Source: Amaurobius ferox (taxonomy: Eukaryota; Arthropoda; Arachnida; Araneae; Amaurobiidae). From it: DNA of 64,000 nucleotides. Position numbers and translations under genes: made by a program. The notes below the pieces were generated by a model. The model made no database searches. It was not told the DNA's origin and saw only the letters and a list, made by a program, of their open reading frames with translations. This document shows positions 34,570 through 46,652 of the stretch, piece by piece. The stretch's first letter is position 1, and each line of letters starts with the position of its first letter. The stretch is taken from the NCBI GenBank assembly GCA_951213105.1, contig OX578145.1, positions 13,732,707 to 13,796,706 on the forward strand, in the 5' to 3' direction.

Positions 34570-36245
34570 ACTGTCAGACAGCTAAGTGGGGACCTGTTCT
34601 GCCAACTACGGCCTTCAGGTTTTTACCCCCACCGCTGAGAGTCGTCCATGGACGACCAGGCTGAGGTCCAGAAGAGGCACGCTGGTCCAAAATGACCGAA
34701 AACCCAGGGCAAGACTAACGCCAAAGACAGGAAGAAATCTTAAGGACCCTTGACCACACACACCACGCCTAGAGAGCAGCCAATTAGTGAACGGGCCCGA
34801 GGCGCCCATGCAGGGGATTCCCCTGCATGGGCGTCCCGGGCCAGGCCCCCTACTCCCTAAGGAGAAAATGGGGCGCCGAAACGGTGCGTGAACGACACAA
34901 TTGCAATGCAGTGACCGCCCAAAGAGGCCGAAAAGAACCAAAATGGTTAACCAAGGAAGATTTGTGTTTTAGCAGTGGATTCCGACTTTCTACCCCTCGG
35001 TAGTTATGCAGAGGCAGTATGCAACTTAAAGAGGCGCTGTCGTAACCCGGACTTATACCCGTGCTGCCGGGTTAACTAAAGCTAGAGAGAAGAAGAATAA
35101 GAAGGCGAGGAAAGAGGCTGCAATAGCCAGGGCCGGGGACAAAGCACCAGAGTACTGGTTAAACCAAGGAGGAAGAATTAGCACAGGAGGAGTGCAGTGC
35201 AAAAGCAGATGCACAACAAAGATTTAAAAAGTATAAGGATATAGCTACAGCTAGGGCGGATGAAAAATGTACTAGAACTAAGCCAATTTGGAAAATAAAC
35301 AAATGCAATACTTAAGCTAAGATAATAAAATACTAGTACTAATAAAAAACCTAAGGGAGAACACAAAGAGGAGCAGGAAAATAATACTAATTAAAACTAA
35401 GCGTGCCGAACCACTTACCAAGGGAATGGACAGCCTGCGCAGGACCTGAAAGGGAAAGAAGGGCTGCCGAGGACCATGGGTGCCATAGGCGCCCGACTGG
35501 CTGACATACCTACCGACAGCCTCCTGGGCGAGGCTTCCCAAGGACAGGGGGAGGTGCTGGGATACCTGAAAGGGAAAGTGTTAGCTTACATACCTGCGAT
35601 GTGATGAGGCATGACCTGCAACGGGCGAACGTCCGTAGTGATGCAGGGCTAGGGGAACGCGGGCTGGGGGAAAGCTATAAATGGCTAAAAAGGAACGATT
35701 AATGGCTGGAAGGCAAGGAAGATTATTAGCAGGGGTGAGCTAGAATTTACAATAATAGAAGGGGACCTGAGTCCCTGAACACAAGGCACCGATATGGTGC
35801 GAGACAGAGCTAAAGCTGAGCTGAAACAGAGCACGGCTGGTCGCAGGGACAATTCCCCTGCTGGCCAGAGTGTTTGCAGAGGCCTCATATGAGAGGGAAC
35901 ATACCTGAGAATAAAAAGCTGCCACATCTCAGGTGGACGACACCTGAAGAAAAAATAACGCGACATCTAAAAAAAAAACAGAACAGCCACGACACTGGTG
36001 GGCGACACCAAATTAACCTGCTGGGGCAGTCCCCCAGAAAAAACCAGAAACAGTAGGAAAAATTTAGAAGTCACACAGGCGAAGGGAGAGACAGAAGGAT
36101 AGGGTGCCTGGGTGACGAAAGCAACAGGAGAGGTGCAGGGAAAAGAGAAGGGAAATCCTACCATGGTAGGAAACACTGGAGGAAAGGCCTGCCAGTGTCG
36201 GAGTGCCATACAGGAGTAGAGGTCCTCTCCGAAAAATCAGGTGGG
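34570..36245. other. GC-rich block of unknown origin (1.7 kb)
   Basis: Sharply richer in G and C than its surroundings. Plus-strand fragments read as strongly charged, Ala/Lys-rich peptide (for example AREKKNKKARKEAAIARAGD near 35083, and AQEECSAKADAQQRFKKYKD near 35190), broken by stops. Repeated short phrases occur: CCTGAAAGGGAAAG at 35446 and 35567, and ACATACCT several times. CCGTGCTGCCGGGTTAACTA at 35060 resembles transposon untranslated sequence. This is probably a decayed retroelement, but no reverse transcriptase motif is legible. Confidence 0.5.
34803..34833. repeat. Perfect 15-bp GC-rich palindrome, 1-nt centre
   Basis: CGCCCATGCAGGGGA and its exact complement are separated by a single T. 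GGGCCCG and CCCGGGCC lie just outside, so a longer imperfect cruciform is possible. Confidence 0.95.
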
Positions 36246-36382
36246 AACTTCCTTCCACCGAGGGAAATTAGTTGTAATCAAATTTTCTGACTTTCAGATC
36301 AATTTTTCTAATTTTCCTGTAATTTATGGGAGTAATTTCGCATGGTGCAGAATCCACTTAGACGATAAGAACTTGCAATTTT

Positions 36383-36452
36383 GTCCCAGTAGCTCAACGG
36401 TAGAGCGTCGGCTAGCCAGTTCAGAGATCCAGCGTTCGACTCCTGTCTGGTT
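36383..36452 (+). mobile_element. tRNA-SINE family C head
   Basis: GTCCCAGTAGCTCAACGGTA contains a near-perfect box A and GCGTTCGACTCCTG a box B, 39 bp apart. GTCTGGTTCCTTACAATG follows, as in the copies inside the Tc1 element. The anticodon-arm region does not pair, so this is a SINE promoter rather than a tRNA gene. Confidence 0.75.
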
Positions 36453-36459
36453 CCTTACA

Positions 36460-36930
36460 ATGTTTTTCTCAAATAGTTCTTTAATATAAACATAAACCAT
36501 TAGATATATCACATTGTTTGGAACGTCTATTTAAATGCAAAATTCTTTTAAAAATCATAATCTATAATAATTATAATTTTAAATTTTTACTTCATTTAGT
36601 AAAACACTTTTAATGACTTAAAGGGTAACTACCAATTTATTCGTTTCTTCGCGTGCATCAAAGATAAATTATAATAATATTTTCTATAATTAATAGTTGT
36701 TTGCGATAATTCACGTTGTCTTCTATTTACTGGAGAAAATTATATATTTTTGTTTGTCCGCTGTTTAATTATTTCCATTACAGTAGTGTAATTAAATCGA
36801 TGCTGTGCTTCAATTTTCACAGTAATGAGTTGTTTGGATATCTTCAAATGTAATTTTGAAACGCCTATTTATGCATTTATTTTTTTCAGCGGGTAGGAAT
36901 TCTTCAATCACATTTTTATTAAAAATAACA
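36460..36930. other. Unannotated interval
   Basis: AT-rich. Nothing recognised. Confidence 0.4.
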
Positions 36931-37932
36931 AGAAAGATTAATCATGCATAAATGGCTGATTATGAAGCACTTTCCAACTGCAATGCTATTTTGTTGAAAC
37001 ATCTATAAAATGCGATACATTCAGCTGGTGATATTTTCAAAATTATCACAATATTACAATAATTTATTATATTTGAAAATTTCATCGAAAACAAATGAAT
37101 TTTATTCAAATAACGTCATTGAAATATAAATCACCTGGCTGTTTATATAAAAAGTAAATATTTTATTCACAAACTTTTTTTCCATTCCTTTCACTCAGTG
37201 GCGTCTGTTTCTCTATGTAAAATCAATTAATGTTTCATTCAGACTCAAAAGCTAAATAATTTTGCGTTAAAGAAATTCAGTTCTTATACAAATCATCTTA
37301 CAGCTTGATGTGTTTACATTCTCCACTCGTGAAAATTAGGTTTCGCTATAAAAATAATCAAACTTTGATGATCATTTAAACTCAAAAATATTGTAATTGC
37401 GTTGGCGCAGTATGTATAATCACAGAAAAAAAAAATAAAGCTGTTTTAGGACGCATGCAACACTAAATATAAATTAAAAAGAACTTTAAAAATCACGATT
37501 TCGACACAAGATGGTTGCCATATTTTGTTTTGAAGTGGGTTACGTGATCTCTTCATATAATATGGGTACAATTATTATTTAAATTGTTATTTAATTGTTA
37601 TTTTGCAGAAATGTTTTTATATATTTCATGGGATAATTTGAATATTTACTAAAATTTTTGAAGCACTTTATGAATTTCAACTTTGCTTAAAAATGTTTAA
37701 AACATTAGGTCCCATAGGGTTCAATGTATTTCATTTTTTCAACCCGGCTTCAATCTAAAACTAATTAAGTGATATTACTCATTTATAGTGCTATATGTCC
37801 CACAGATCGTCTCAACAATATACTGAAATTTAGATTTGATATGATAAGTCATTTTTACGGCAGTGCGAACGGTCAGACAGACAGACAGAACGAACAAAGT
37901 CATAAACGCTTTTCAACTACATTTTAAAGTGT
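36931..37932 (-). repeat. Family B repeat, copy 2
   Basis: Reverse complement of the module at 23857-25083. It starts AGAAAGATTAATCATGCATA and ends with GACAGACAGACAGAACGAAC then AAAGTCATAAACGCTTTTCA. Here it stands alone, not inside a family A element. Confidence 0.8.
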
Positions 37933-38541
37933 TAATAAATGGATAATATTTAAAAATTGATTTTCCATGTCATTCATGGTTTAAACGTATTTATTCATAT
38001 CTTCTTCAATTTTCAATCGACCTCGATCTTCTAATCATCAAGGCACGTTTATTGCAATTCCTGTTTTGATTTGAACACATCTTAAACAAATATATGTAAA
38101 CGTAGCGAGGGGATTATGGAATTCCTAGTTCTTGCCACAAATAAAATACTAATTTTTACAAATTTTACATTTGATAATTTTTATATTTTATGTTTGTAGA
38201 TTTTTATGACTATTTATGACCATGTACTATTGTACAGCGAAATGGTTATTCTCACCCAGAATATTCAATTTCGAGTTGTTAACGTTACAGCACGATTTAT
38301 TTAATCCTGAAACAATTTCGTACAATTTTGAAAAAATGCTCGTTTGTGTGTGTGTGTCTTTTAAGTGCATGCACGATAACTCAAGAACGAATAAACGCAA
38401 TACTATGAATGTATGTAGTTGTACTATACGGTAAACCAGAATTGAATTAAATGAATTTATTAATCTGCATGTTTAAAACTCGAATTATTCAAATTATAAA
38501 ATATTCACTTCTAATAAAAAAAAGTTTCTAATAAAAAAAAA
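37933..38541. other. Unannotated interval
   Basis: AT-rich. Nothing recognised. Confidence 0.4.
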
Positions 38542-39295
38542 TCAGATGTGGGCAGCACATGACTCTCACTATAGATAAAAGTTTATTTTTCACTTTATAT
38601 CTTTAATAATTCTTTAAATGGAGTTTAATTGCACAAAATAATACGCATAATTATTAAAATCACACAGAGTTTGCACTTTTAATTCAATTTTCGTTTTCGT
38701 TTGATAACTGGACGTATTTTCAAAGACGCCATAGCACAAATGCAAAACGAAAATATCTCGAAAACGGTTAGTCCTAAAGTAATGGAATTGGTCTTATTCT
38801 TTTCATCGTCAATAATTACGTATAATACAAGCATGTAATTGATATATTTGAATATACTTAGTCTTTTACTTTAGACTTTTGCGATTTTGAGGGGCCATTT
38901 CGTAAAAAAGGTAGGTTCTACTTTTTTCAAATCGTGCCAAAATCTAATTAAGACCAGAGTAATCTGGGCGATAATTGCCTTCTCTACCAAATTTTGCGAA
39001 ATTTGGTAAATTCGTTTATTTTTAGATAAAGTAGACACATGGATTTTCGCCGGTCATTTTGCAAAAAAAAAAAAAGAAAAAAAAAAGATTCTTTTATCCT
39101 AATCGGTTCATTAGTTTTTGAGTTTGAGTGGATATATACATTGCATATCCAAATACTCACACACGTCACCTTAAAATTTTTTTTTTCGTTTCCTAGATGT
39201 CCGAAACCGTGCAAATCCGCCAAAAATTCGAGTTGCGATATTCGGCATGATTCCAAATACTTTCTCTAGACATTGCCATGTACTGCAGGGAAAGT
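38542..39295 (+). repeat. Family A2 repeat, two-monomer copy
   Basis: Starts TCAGATGTGGGCAGCACATG and ends in a stem-loop with TTGCCATGTACTGCAGGGAAAGTA. Two units of a ~150-bp monomer (GGCCATTTCGTAAAAAAGGT... near 38893 and GGTCATTTTGCAAAAAAAAA near 39050) lie before the CGAGTTGCGATATTCGGCAT block. Architecture parallels family A. Confidence 0.85.
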
Positions 39296-39784
39296 AAAAA
39301 CAGTGATAATATCCGCAATAATGAAGGTAATTCGGAAGTAAAACGAGCGTGAAACTTCATGCTAAGGAAGATGCTTGTCTTGAGACAGTTATTTATGGAG
39401 GCGTTGAAGCAAAGATCGTCCTAGAATTTTTCCAGAAGAGTAAATATACTCGCTGACTTAATTTGAAGGAATATTTTGCTTTTTAGAGAAGTAATTTTTA
39501 ACAAATGAACAATTACCTTCAAATTTCCATATATTATAAAAATTTCACAGTTACCCAACAGATGACATTTTGACTTTTCTATGTTTTAAAATAAAATATT
39601 TAAGAAATGTTCTCTGTATAAGTGGAAAATGTTTTTACAATTATTAAAAATATACTGAGATTCGAGTACAAATTTAGTTTGTTTTTCTGGGTGCTGCTTC
39701 AAAATAGTCCTTCGTTTCATATGAATAATGAATAATAACTGTGATCATGATATGTTCAAAAAATAGTTTTTTCTATATGCACTA
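39296..39784. other. Unannotated interval
   Basis: AT-rich. Nothing recognised. Confidence 0.4.
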
Positions 39785-41192
39785 CTCACAAGTGAAATCT
39801 CAACACCGTAAAAGTTATAGGTGTAGCTTTATGTAAATCAGGCGATAGAAACAGCAAGGAAATATATGCAAATGATCACAGTTTCATTACAGATATTGAC
39901 GTAACACCTTGCCGAACAGAATAAAAGCGTCGGGGATAGAGAGAATAAAAGTTCGGCAGAATAAAAGCAAGGAGGTACGATATCACAACTAAATTGTTGC
40001 ATCATTGGTTTCAGGTTGTAAAAATCATCACAGTATGCCAAGTGCACTTCAACGTACTGCATACGTTCAGTTGTCGTCAACAGAACGGTAACAAATCATT
40101 GTTTTACGTGAGGGTAGAATGAGCCTTCGAAGGATCGTTGAACTATTGGGTCGGGTTGTGAGCACAGTTACAGTTCGTGACAGATAACGAAACGAGACGA
40201 AGGTCAGATAGTGGAGCTTCCAGGTGTAACACACCACGTGAAGATCGTATGCTTCTGTGAAGTGTTGTGCGTGAGCCGTTTACCACAGTAACCGTGTTAC
40301 AACGACATTTATCTCACACTACAGATAACGTGATTTCAACGCAAACAATTTGAAACCGTTTGCATGATGCTGGACCCCGAGGTAGACGACCTTTTCGATA
40401 CCTACCATTCCAACGTCTTCACAGGTTACGTCGCCTCCAGTGTCAAATGAGACGCAATGGGTCGATAGAATGGCGAAACATTCTGTTCACGGATGAATCA
40501 CGATTCTGTTTCGGCATGACAGATGACCGTACTGGCGTATGGCTGCGCTTTCAACAACGCAGCCAGGGAGCTTTTTCTATCAGTCATCAGCCACACAGCC
40601 ACCCTAAGTGGTACCATGGTTTGGGGAGGTACAGCATTTTGTGCCTGAGCACTTTTGGTCCACATTTCTGGCAGTATCACGGCACAACGATACGTCTCTG
40701 ACATTGTGAGACCAGTGGTATAACCATATCCGTAAACCAGCCTGGTCTACTTTCTCAGCAGGATAATGCCAGGCCACATATTGCAAGGTTAACTATTAAT
40801 AGTTGAGAAGGTATTTATATTCTGCCTTGGCCAGCATATTCTCCGGATTTGTCGCCAATTGAGCTTATCTGGGACATCATGGATCCCCGATTAAGATAAT
40901 TCTCAATTCCAGCAAATCATGCTCAGTTACAAGCCGAATTGCATGCTGTGTTGAATGCCATCCCTCTGCACACCATTGACCATCTCAGTGATGGGATGCC
41001 TCGTTGTATTCAATCCTGCATAGCCGCTCGTGGTGGCCCTATTCCATATTGGTCTAAGGTCAATAAAGTTCCATGTTTTATTTTCCAGGTATGATTTTTT
41101 GATCATTTGCACATCTCCGTGTTATAATTATATCCTGTAAATTTCATAAGGATACATCCATTTCTTCATAGTGTTGCGATTGCAGTTGTGAG
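39785..41192 (+). mobile_element. Tc1-like transposon, complete but decayed (1.4 kb)
   Basis: The left end CTCACAAGTGAAATCTCAAC follows a TA. The right end is its imperfect complement, GTTGCGATTGCAGTTGTGAG, followed by CA in place of TA. The 1408-bp length and internal transposase are typical of Tc1. Further matched blocks (ATGCAAATGATCA / TGATCATTTGCACAT) extend the inverted repeats to over 100 bp. Confidence 0.88.
40075..41060 (+). pseudogene. Tc1-like transposase pseudogene
   Basis: Ordered fragments in shifting frames: REGRMSLRRIVELLGRVVST (helix-turn-helix, near 40110), the first catalytic Asp in WRNILFTDESRFCFGMTDDR (40471-40530), the second in QQDNARPHIARL (40757-40790), the third position Glu in WPAYSPDLSPIELIWDIMD (40833-40885), and C-terminal IDHLSDGMPRCIQSCIAARG near 40975. 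All three acidic catalytic positions survive, but many stops and frameshifts separate them. Confidence 0.9.
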
Positions 41193-41789
41193 CAATGAAA
41201 TTATTATAAAAAATTTTAGTCGATGCAAATAGATTTAAAAGATAACCATTGATCATCGCTCTTTGCGTGCGGTGGAGCAGTGAGAATTGTCGGTTTCGAG
41301 AGTAGTTTTCCCAATGGTGAGGAAACGGATTACCAGAAGAATGAGAAAATCCTGATCTCAAAATTAATGTCTGTTTTGAAATTCGTAACATTTTCGGGAT
41401 ATTTGTAACCGATTTCCGTTTTTATGACCTTTTCGGGACTTCCGTGACATGTAAACATAGTGATGGGCCTTTTTCTTTTTTACAAAATTAATGCGTAAAA
41501 TTGCGCTTAATTAATTTTCAAAGCGTATTTTCCAATTTCATAGCGTGAAATACGCGTATAGCGGCGTTATCTCGACTTCTGCGCTGAGGTTATGTTTATT
41601 TAAACCATTTATTTCTGCCGAAAAAGAATTCAGCACATTGCAAATAAGATATAAAACAAAATAAAATATTCCTACGTATTCAAACGTATTTTACATTTGT
41701 ACCTCCATATTCCGATCCTTGTTCTACAACTAGGGAAAATAATATGTGTTATTTCTACTCATATCGAGGAAACTTTAATTTTAAAAAAA
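41193..41789. other. Unannotated interval
   Basis: AT-rich with a motif TTTTCGGGATATTTGTAACC and related TTTTCGGGACTTCCGTGACA near 41391-41450. No gene is seen. Confidence 0.4.
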
Positions 41790-42692
41790 TCTCATGTGGG
41801 CAGCACATGACTTTTGCTGCAGACTCATATTCACGTTCTCTTTATTTCTAATAATGCATTCCTTTCTTTAATAATTCATTAAATTGAGTTTAATTGCACA
41901 AAATAACAACTATAATTGTTTTAAATGGTTAGTGAAAATGGGAAACAAAAAATCTCAAGAACGGCTAATCCTAGAGTAATGGGTTGATCTTATTCTTTTT
42001 GTCGTTAAAAATTACGTATAAAATAAGCATTTAGTTGATATATTTGAGCATACGTAGTCTTTTATTTTTAGATTTAACGTTTTTTGCGGGCCATTTCGCA
42101 AAAAAAAAGCAGGTTATTTTTTCCGAATCATACCAAAATCTAATCAGCATCAGGGTGACCCACAAGTGTCTTATCAACCAGATTTTATAAAATTTGATCA
42201 ATTAGTTTCTCAACTAGAGTGGATACAGCCAATTTTTGCGGGCCATTTCGTAAAAAAAAGGGTTATTTCATCCCGTATCGTACCAAAAACTAATCAGCAC
42301 CAGGTTAGACTACATGTGATTTATCTACAAAATTTTGTGGAATTTGGTCTATTAGTTTTTTATCTAAAGTGGATACAGGCAATTTTTGCGGACCATTTTG
42401 CAAAAAAAGGCGAGTTCTTTTATTCCGAATTGTTACAAAATCAAATCAACATCAGGGTCACCCACAAGGAACTTACCAGCCAAATTTTATGATATTCGGA
42501 AAATTAGTTTATCAGTTAGAGTGAATACAAAATCTGCACGCACACACACAAACACACACAGACGTCACTCTAAAAATAGTGTTTTCGTGTTCTATAGGTT
42601 TCAAAACGTGTAGAACCGTCGAAAACTCGAGTTGCAATTTTTGGCACGATTCCAATATTTTCCCTATACATTACCATATATTGCAGGGAAAG
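41790..42692 (+). repeat. Family A2 repeat, three-monomer copy
   Basis: Starts TCTCATGTGGGCAGCACATG. Three tandem units of the ~150-bp monomer begin near 42086 (GCGGGCCATTTCGCAAAAAA), 42239 and 42388. They are followed by CACACACACAAACACACACA and the CGAAAACTCGAGTTGCAATT block, and end at a stem-loop TTTCCCTATA...TTGCAGGGAAAG. Confidence 0.88.
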
Positions 42693-42923
42693 AAATAACT
42701 AAATGAATGATAAACAGTATGCTTTCGTGTTGCATCAAAGAACAGATGGGATTTTACTAATACTAGCAACATCCACACATAATTCTCAAAGCATTGTGGT
42801 GTTTTCTTGCATATCCATAGGAGTTTTAAATCCTTATCTTTAACCTCAAAGAACATGGAAAATATAATATAAACATCTTTATCGATGTAAATGATATCCA
42901 GATAGTGCATATTAACAAAAAAA
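42693..42923. other. Spacer between A2 and A copies
   Basis: About 230 bp, AT-rich, separating two related elements in the same orientation. Nothing recognised in it. Confidence 0.5.
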
Positions 42924-43877
42924 TCTGATGTGGGCAACACATGACTTTCCTTATATAATACAATGGATTTACTACTTTTACAGTTAAAAAAATGTTTTTC
43001 TTATAGTAGATACCTATATTCTTTCCAAGATATTGAATTTTCTTCAATAAGTCGTCATTTTCATGGATTTAGAGTCATTTTTATCAATTTGGCGAGATTT
43101 TTGTTAATTTGGCAACAATTAAAAATATCTCCAAGTTGGCGACATTCCGCCAAATTCGTCGCCAAAATCTCGCCAAGCGTTATGGATGGAGAAATAAGTT
43201 ATTCTTACATCAGATAAATGACTATTGGCGTTCAAATACAAAAGTATTACTCAAAATATCTTTTTCATGAATGGAACGAGCTAGATCCACGAGAATAATG
43301 TCACCAAATTTATCGCATGGTATTACATATGAAAAGTGAACATGTTTCCCAATAGGAAATATATTTTTTTTATTTTATATGACTTTTTGATAATTTTTTT
43401 GAAAAATGTGCAATATCTCGAGAACGGGTCATGTTAGCGTTCTAAAATCATCAATCTAAAGCGAACGGGTCATGTCAGCGTTCTAAAGCGTCAATCGTTT
43501 TCTAATGAAAAATTACACAAGAAATGTCTATTTGCGTAACTTTATTAGCGGTTTTGATTTTTTGACGATTTTTTCAAAGTTTCACTCGAAAATTTGGGGG
43601 GGGGGGGTTTCTGAACATTCGATTGCGTATAAAAACAATAGGCTTCCAGTGTTTACGGATTGTGATTTTTGTACCAAATTTCGTCCGTATAGGTCCATTC
43701 GTTCGTCAGTTATCGTCTCCACAGCTTCACTGACACATACACACACAGGCATCACTTCAAAAATGTTTGATTTTTGATCAGGGATGCTTGAAATGAGCTC
43801 TCTCGTCGAAATATCGAATTCGAATTTTCGACCCCGTCACAATACTTTCCTTATACATTATGTATATAAGGAAAGTA
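42924..43877 (+). repeat. Family A repeat, copy 5
   Basis: Complete from TCTGATGTGGGCAACACATG to TATAAGGAAAGTA. It contains a short local duplication (CGAACGGGTCATGTTAGCGT / CGAACGGGTCATGTCAGCGT, 43422 and 43460) and a run of G near 43600. The microsatellite is reduced to CACATACACACACA. Confidence 0.9.
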
Positions 43878-46652
43878 ATAAGCCAAATTTATGAAATTTT
43901 ATTGGCTGTTGTAAAGTTTTTAAAATACACTTTTAAAGAATATTTCGGAAGATGTTTAAAGAATAAATTATAAACGAAAGCTCATAAAAATAGTCTTTTC
44001 GACTTTGATACAAAATTATTATACAAGTGGGCCTAAATGATTTATGTAATATGCATATGAGAATGTTGTAAGTGAGGCCTCTTACTCCGCAAAAATGAAT
44101 TTTACATTTATTACGTTCGAATAACCTTCTCATTTAGAATTTAGATTAAAAATTCATAAATAGGAACTTGAAAGCATGAATATGTAAATAGTCTAAGCCC
44201 CCAAACTTTTATTTTAATTTGATAAGATACTCCCATTCCTGTTATCTGATGTTTAATTTTTTCTGCGTTAAAAGGCAATACGAAAAGAAGCACTCCGTCC
44301 CTTCTAAACCAGGGATAAATCTGACTAATTTATTCGTGAGCAAGGATCTTTTAATGAGTATTAATGAGCGCTCTTCATTTACTAAAGTCTTGGCTTTCAA
44401 GCGGGACGCCGCATTTTTCTCGTCTTTTGCCCTTGCGTTTAATCTTAATCATTCGTTTATCATGGTTAAGGTATTTTTATGCGATTTTGAGAAAGTGAAA
44501 ATAGAGTGGCCATGCTGATGGAACCGAAATTTTTAATATGTGCTATTGACAAACTTTATTATTGTTTATACGAAATCACATTAAATTAAAGTAGGTGGGG
44601 AAGGGGGGGGGGAGCGATTCTTCACTGGAATATCTCAGACATTCATATACCATTTTGTTTCACTTGTATCAACATCATTATCAGAATAAAATACAGATGC
44701 ATCTTCTTAGATTTTGTAAACCAAGTTATTTTTAAAACTACTTAAAAATTCTGCAAAAGTCTATCATTTCAGGGGTTGAAGTCCGCGGATAAGGGACATG
44801 AGGACGATCGTGTTCAGGGGGAAGAAAGATCTAGCGAAGCCTGCTCCGGGGGTAACTGAATGCAACGAATAGGGGTAGAGCTCTCGAGCTTGTCAAGCGA
44901 GTTTCAGGGTTGGCAAGCGTCAGCAAGTAGGAGGTGTATCTTCCTAGTTTAAATAATGCTATTAATTAGGATATGTAAATACAAATGCTATATAGGAATA
45001 AAAGAAAAATGTGCTCGTTCACAAATTACAATAAAACTCTGAATTATGCGGCTAAACGCTTCACCAAATTATTGCCCCTTTACCAAAGAAAGGGATGGTA
45101 TCTATAGAAAGTCTCAATGAATACAACAAGGAACCATTAGCTAGTTCATGTACTTTTTCAAATGGGATTCATGCCCGAAAATTCACTTTAACTGCTATGC
45201 GTACTTCCAAACATAGAAATGTTCGGCATATCAGAATCACTTTGGCTGTCAGACCCTATCACAATAAGAAGCTTTAAAAAATTATTTCCGTCTTTTGATT
45301 CGATTGAAACAAAGTCCAGCTTAAAAATTACACAGCTCAAATAAAAAATGTCACGGTTGCGGTTTGATATTTGCAGTCAAAAAACTATTGAGGAAATACA
45401 GTTTATTTTTTGACATTACATTTCCAAAGTCTTAGTCCGAATTCTTAACTCAGCCAATATTATCACAGAAGTAAATAAAATCTTCTTCTTCCATTTCATC
45501 TGACAACTTTTGACAACATGGAAAATGTGTCAAAATTTTTTTTGCTAGACTTGATTATAAATCTTTCAATTCATTTCGAAACCATAGACGTATCTAATCA
45601 GATCTGTCACAATATGATATTTAGTCTAAATTCATGTTTATATTCCTTCTATTTCTTCACCCATACTTTTTACTTGCTTGCCCATACTGTGCTGTGACCA
45701 CTTTTAGAGACTGTTTGGTGAAACAAGGGGGACATTTATTAATTTTTCCCCCACATTGTTTCCCCAAAAGTTTCTGCCAAGACAATTACACAATGTTTAA
45801 CAATTTCACCATTTCTAATAGTTTTCATATTCTTTGAAAATTTCCATTATACACCACAGAAGATACATGACGCGACAGTCTGCTGAGATTTTGGTAAAAA
45901 AATCGTCTGGCGTTTGACATTTTTCTTATAGTCTAGTAAATCTGTGGCTCTAGCAGTACCATAGTATTTCGCCATTTTTTTTTCGTGAAATGTAATGCAA
46001 AATATTTTATACTCCTTGCAAAGTGTTATTACTTACATACTAACAACGCCTTGTATCTTTCCATTATTATTTATGGCGAAATTATTCAATTCACACGATG
46101 GTTTAAAACTTTTAATTTCATTTTCAATGTTATTCTTCTTGTCTCTTATGTGTTTCAACATGAGTGCAAAATAAATAAAGAAGTACAACAATTGAACTTC
46201 ATAAGCCACCAAAATATATGATAAAAGCATTAAAATGCCTACGACTTTCACGCCAAATCAGGAAAGTTTCCAGTGTGAGGGAGGATGAATGACAAAAGAA
46301 AATAGATACCTGTATTGGGAGTTTTAAGCACATGACATGCTAAGGCACGTCATGTGTACAAGACACTCCATGTTTAGTGGCTAATGCATTCTCTTTGGTG
46401 TTGAGGAGTCATCAAGCGACATATTTACCACATTTGCTTAGTTCAAGCTTTAAATAGTTTCTACTATATTATTTTTGTTTCTACGGGCTAGTATTTTAGG
46501 CCGCTAGTTAGATCATCCTATTCTAAATAACAACATGAATGTAATCTATATTTTGAAATTTAATACTGTAAAGCTCTGTGGGACGTTTAACTGTAAGGAC
46601 GTACTATATAAATTTTCTTCAAAATATACTACAGCCTGACGGAATCCGAAAG
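43878..46652. other. Unannotated 2.8-kb interval
   Basis: A slightly GC-richer patch at 44770-44940 and a 99-codon open frame at 44219-44518 without recognisable motifs are the only irregularities. I support no gene here. Confidence 0.4.

Noticed and set aside
36383..36452. Functional tRNA gene
   Set aside because: Boxes A and B are good, but the anticodon arm does not pair and the same head recurs in SINE copies inside the Tc1 element.
41790..43877. CRISPR-like or other prokaryotic repeat array
   Set aside because: Units are long, degenerate and element-internal. Everything else in the window is eukaryotic.
44219..44518. 99-codon ORF as an exon
   Set aside because: No motif and no convincing splice sites at its edges.
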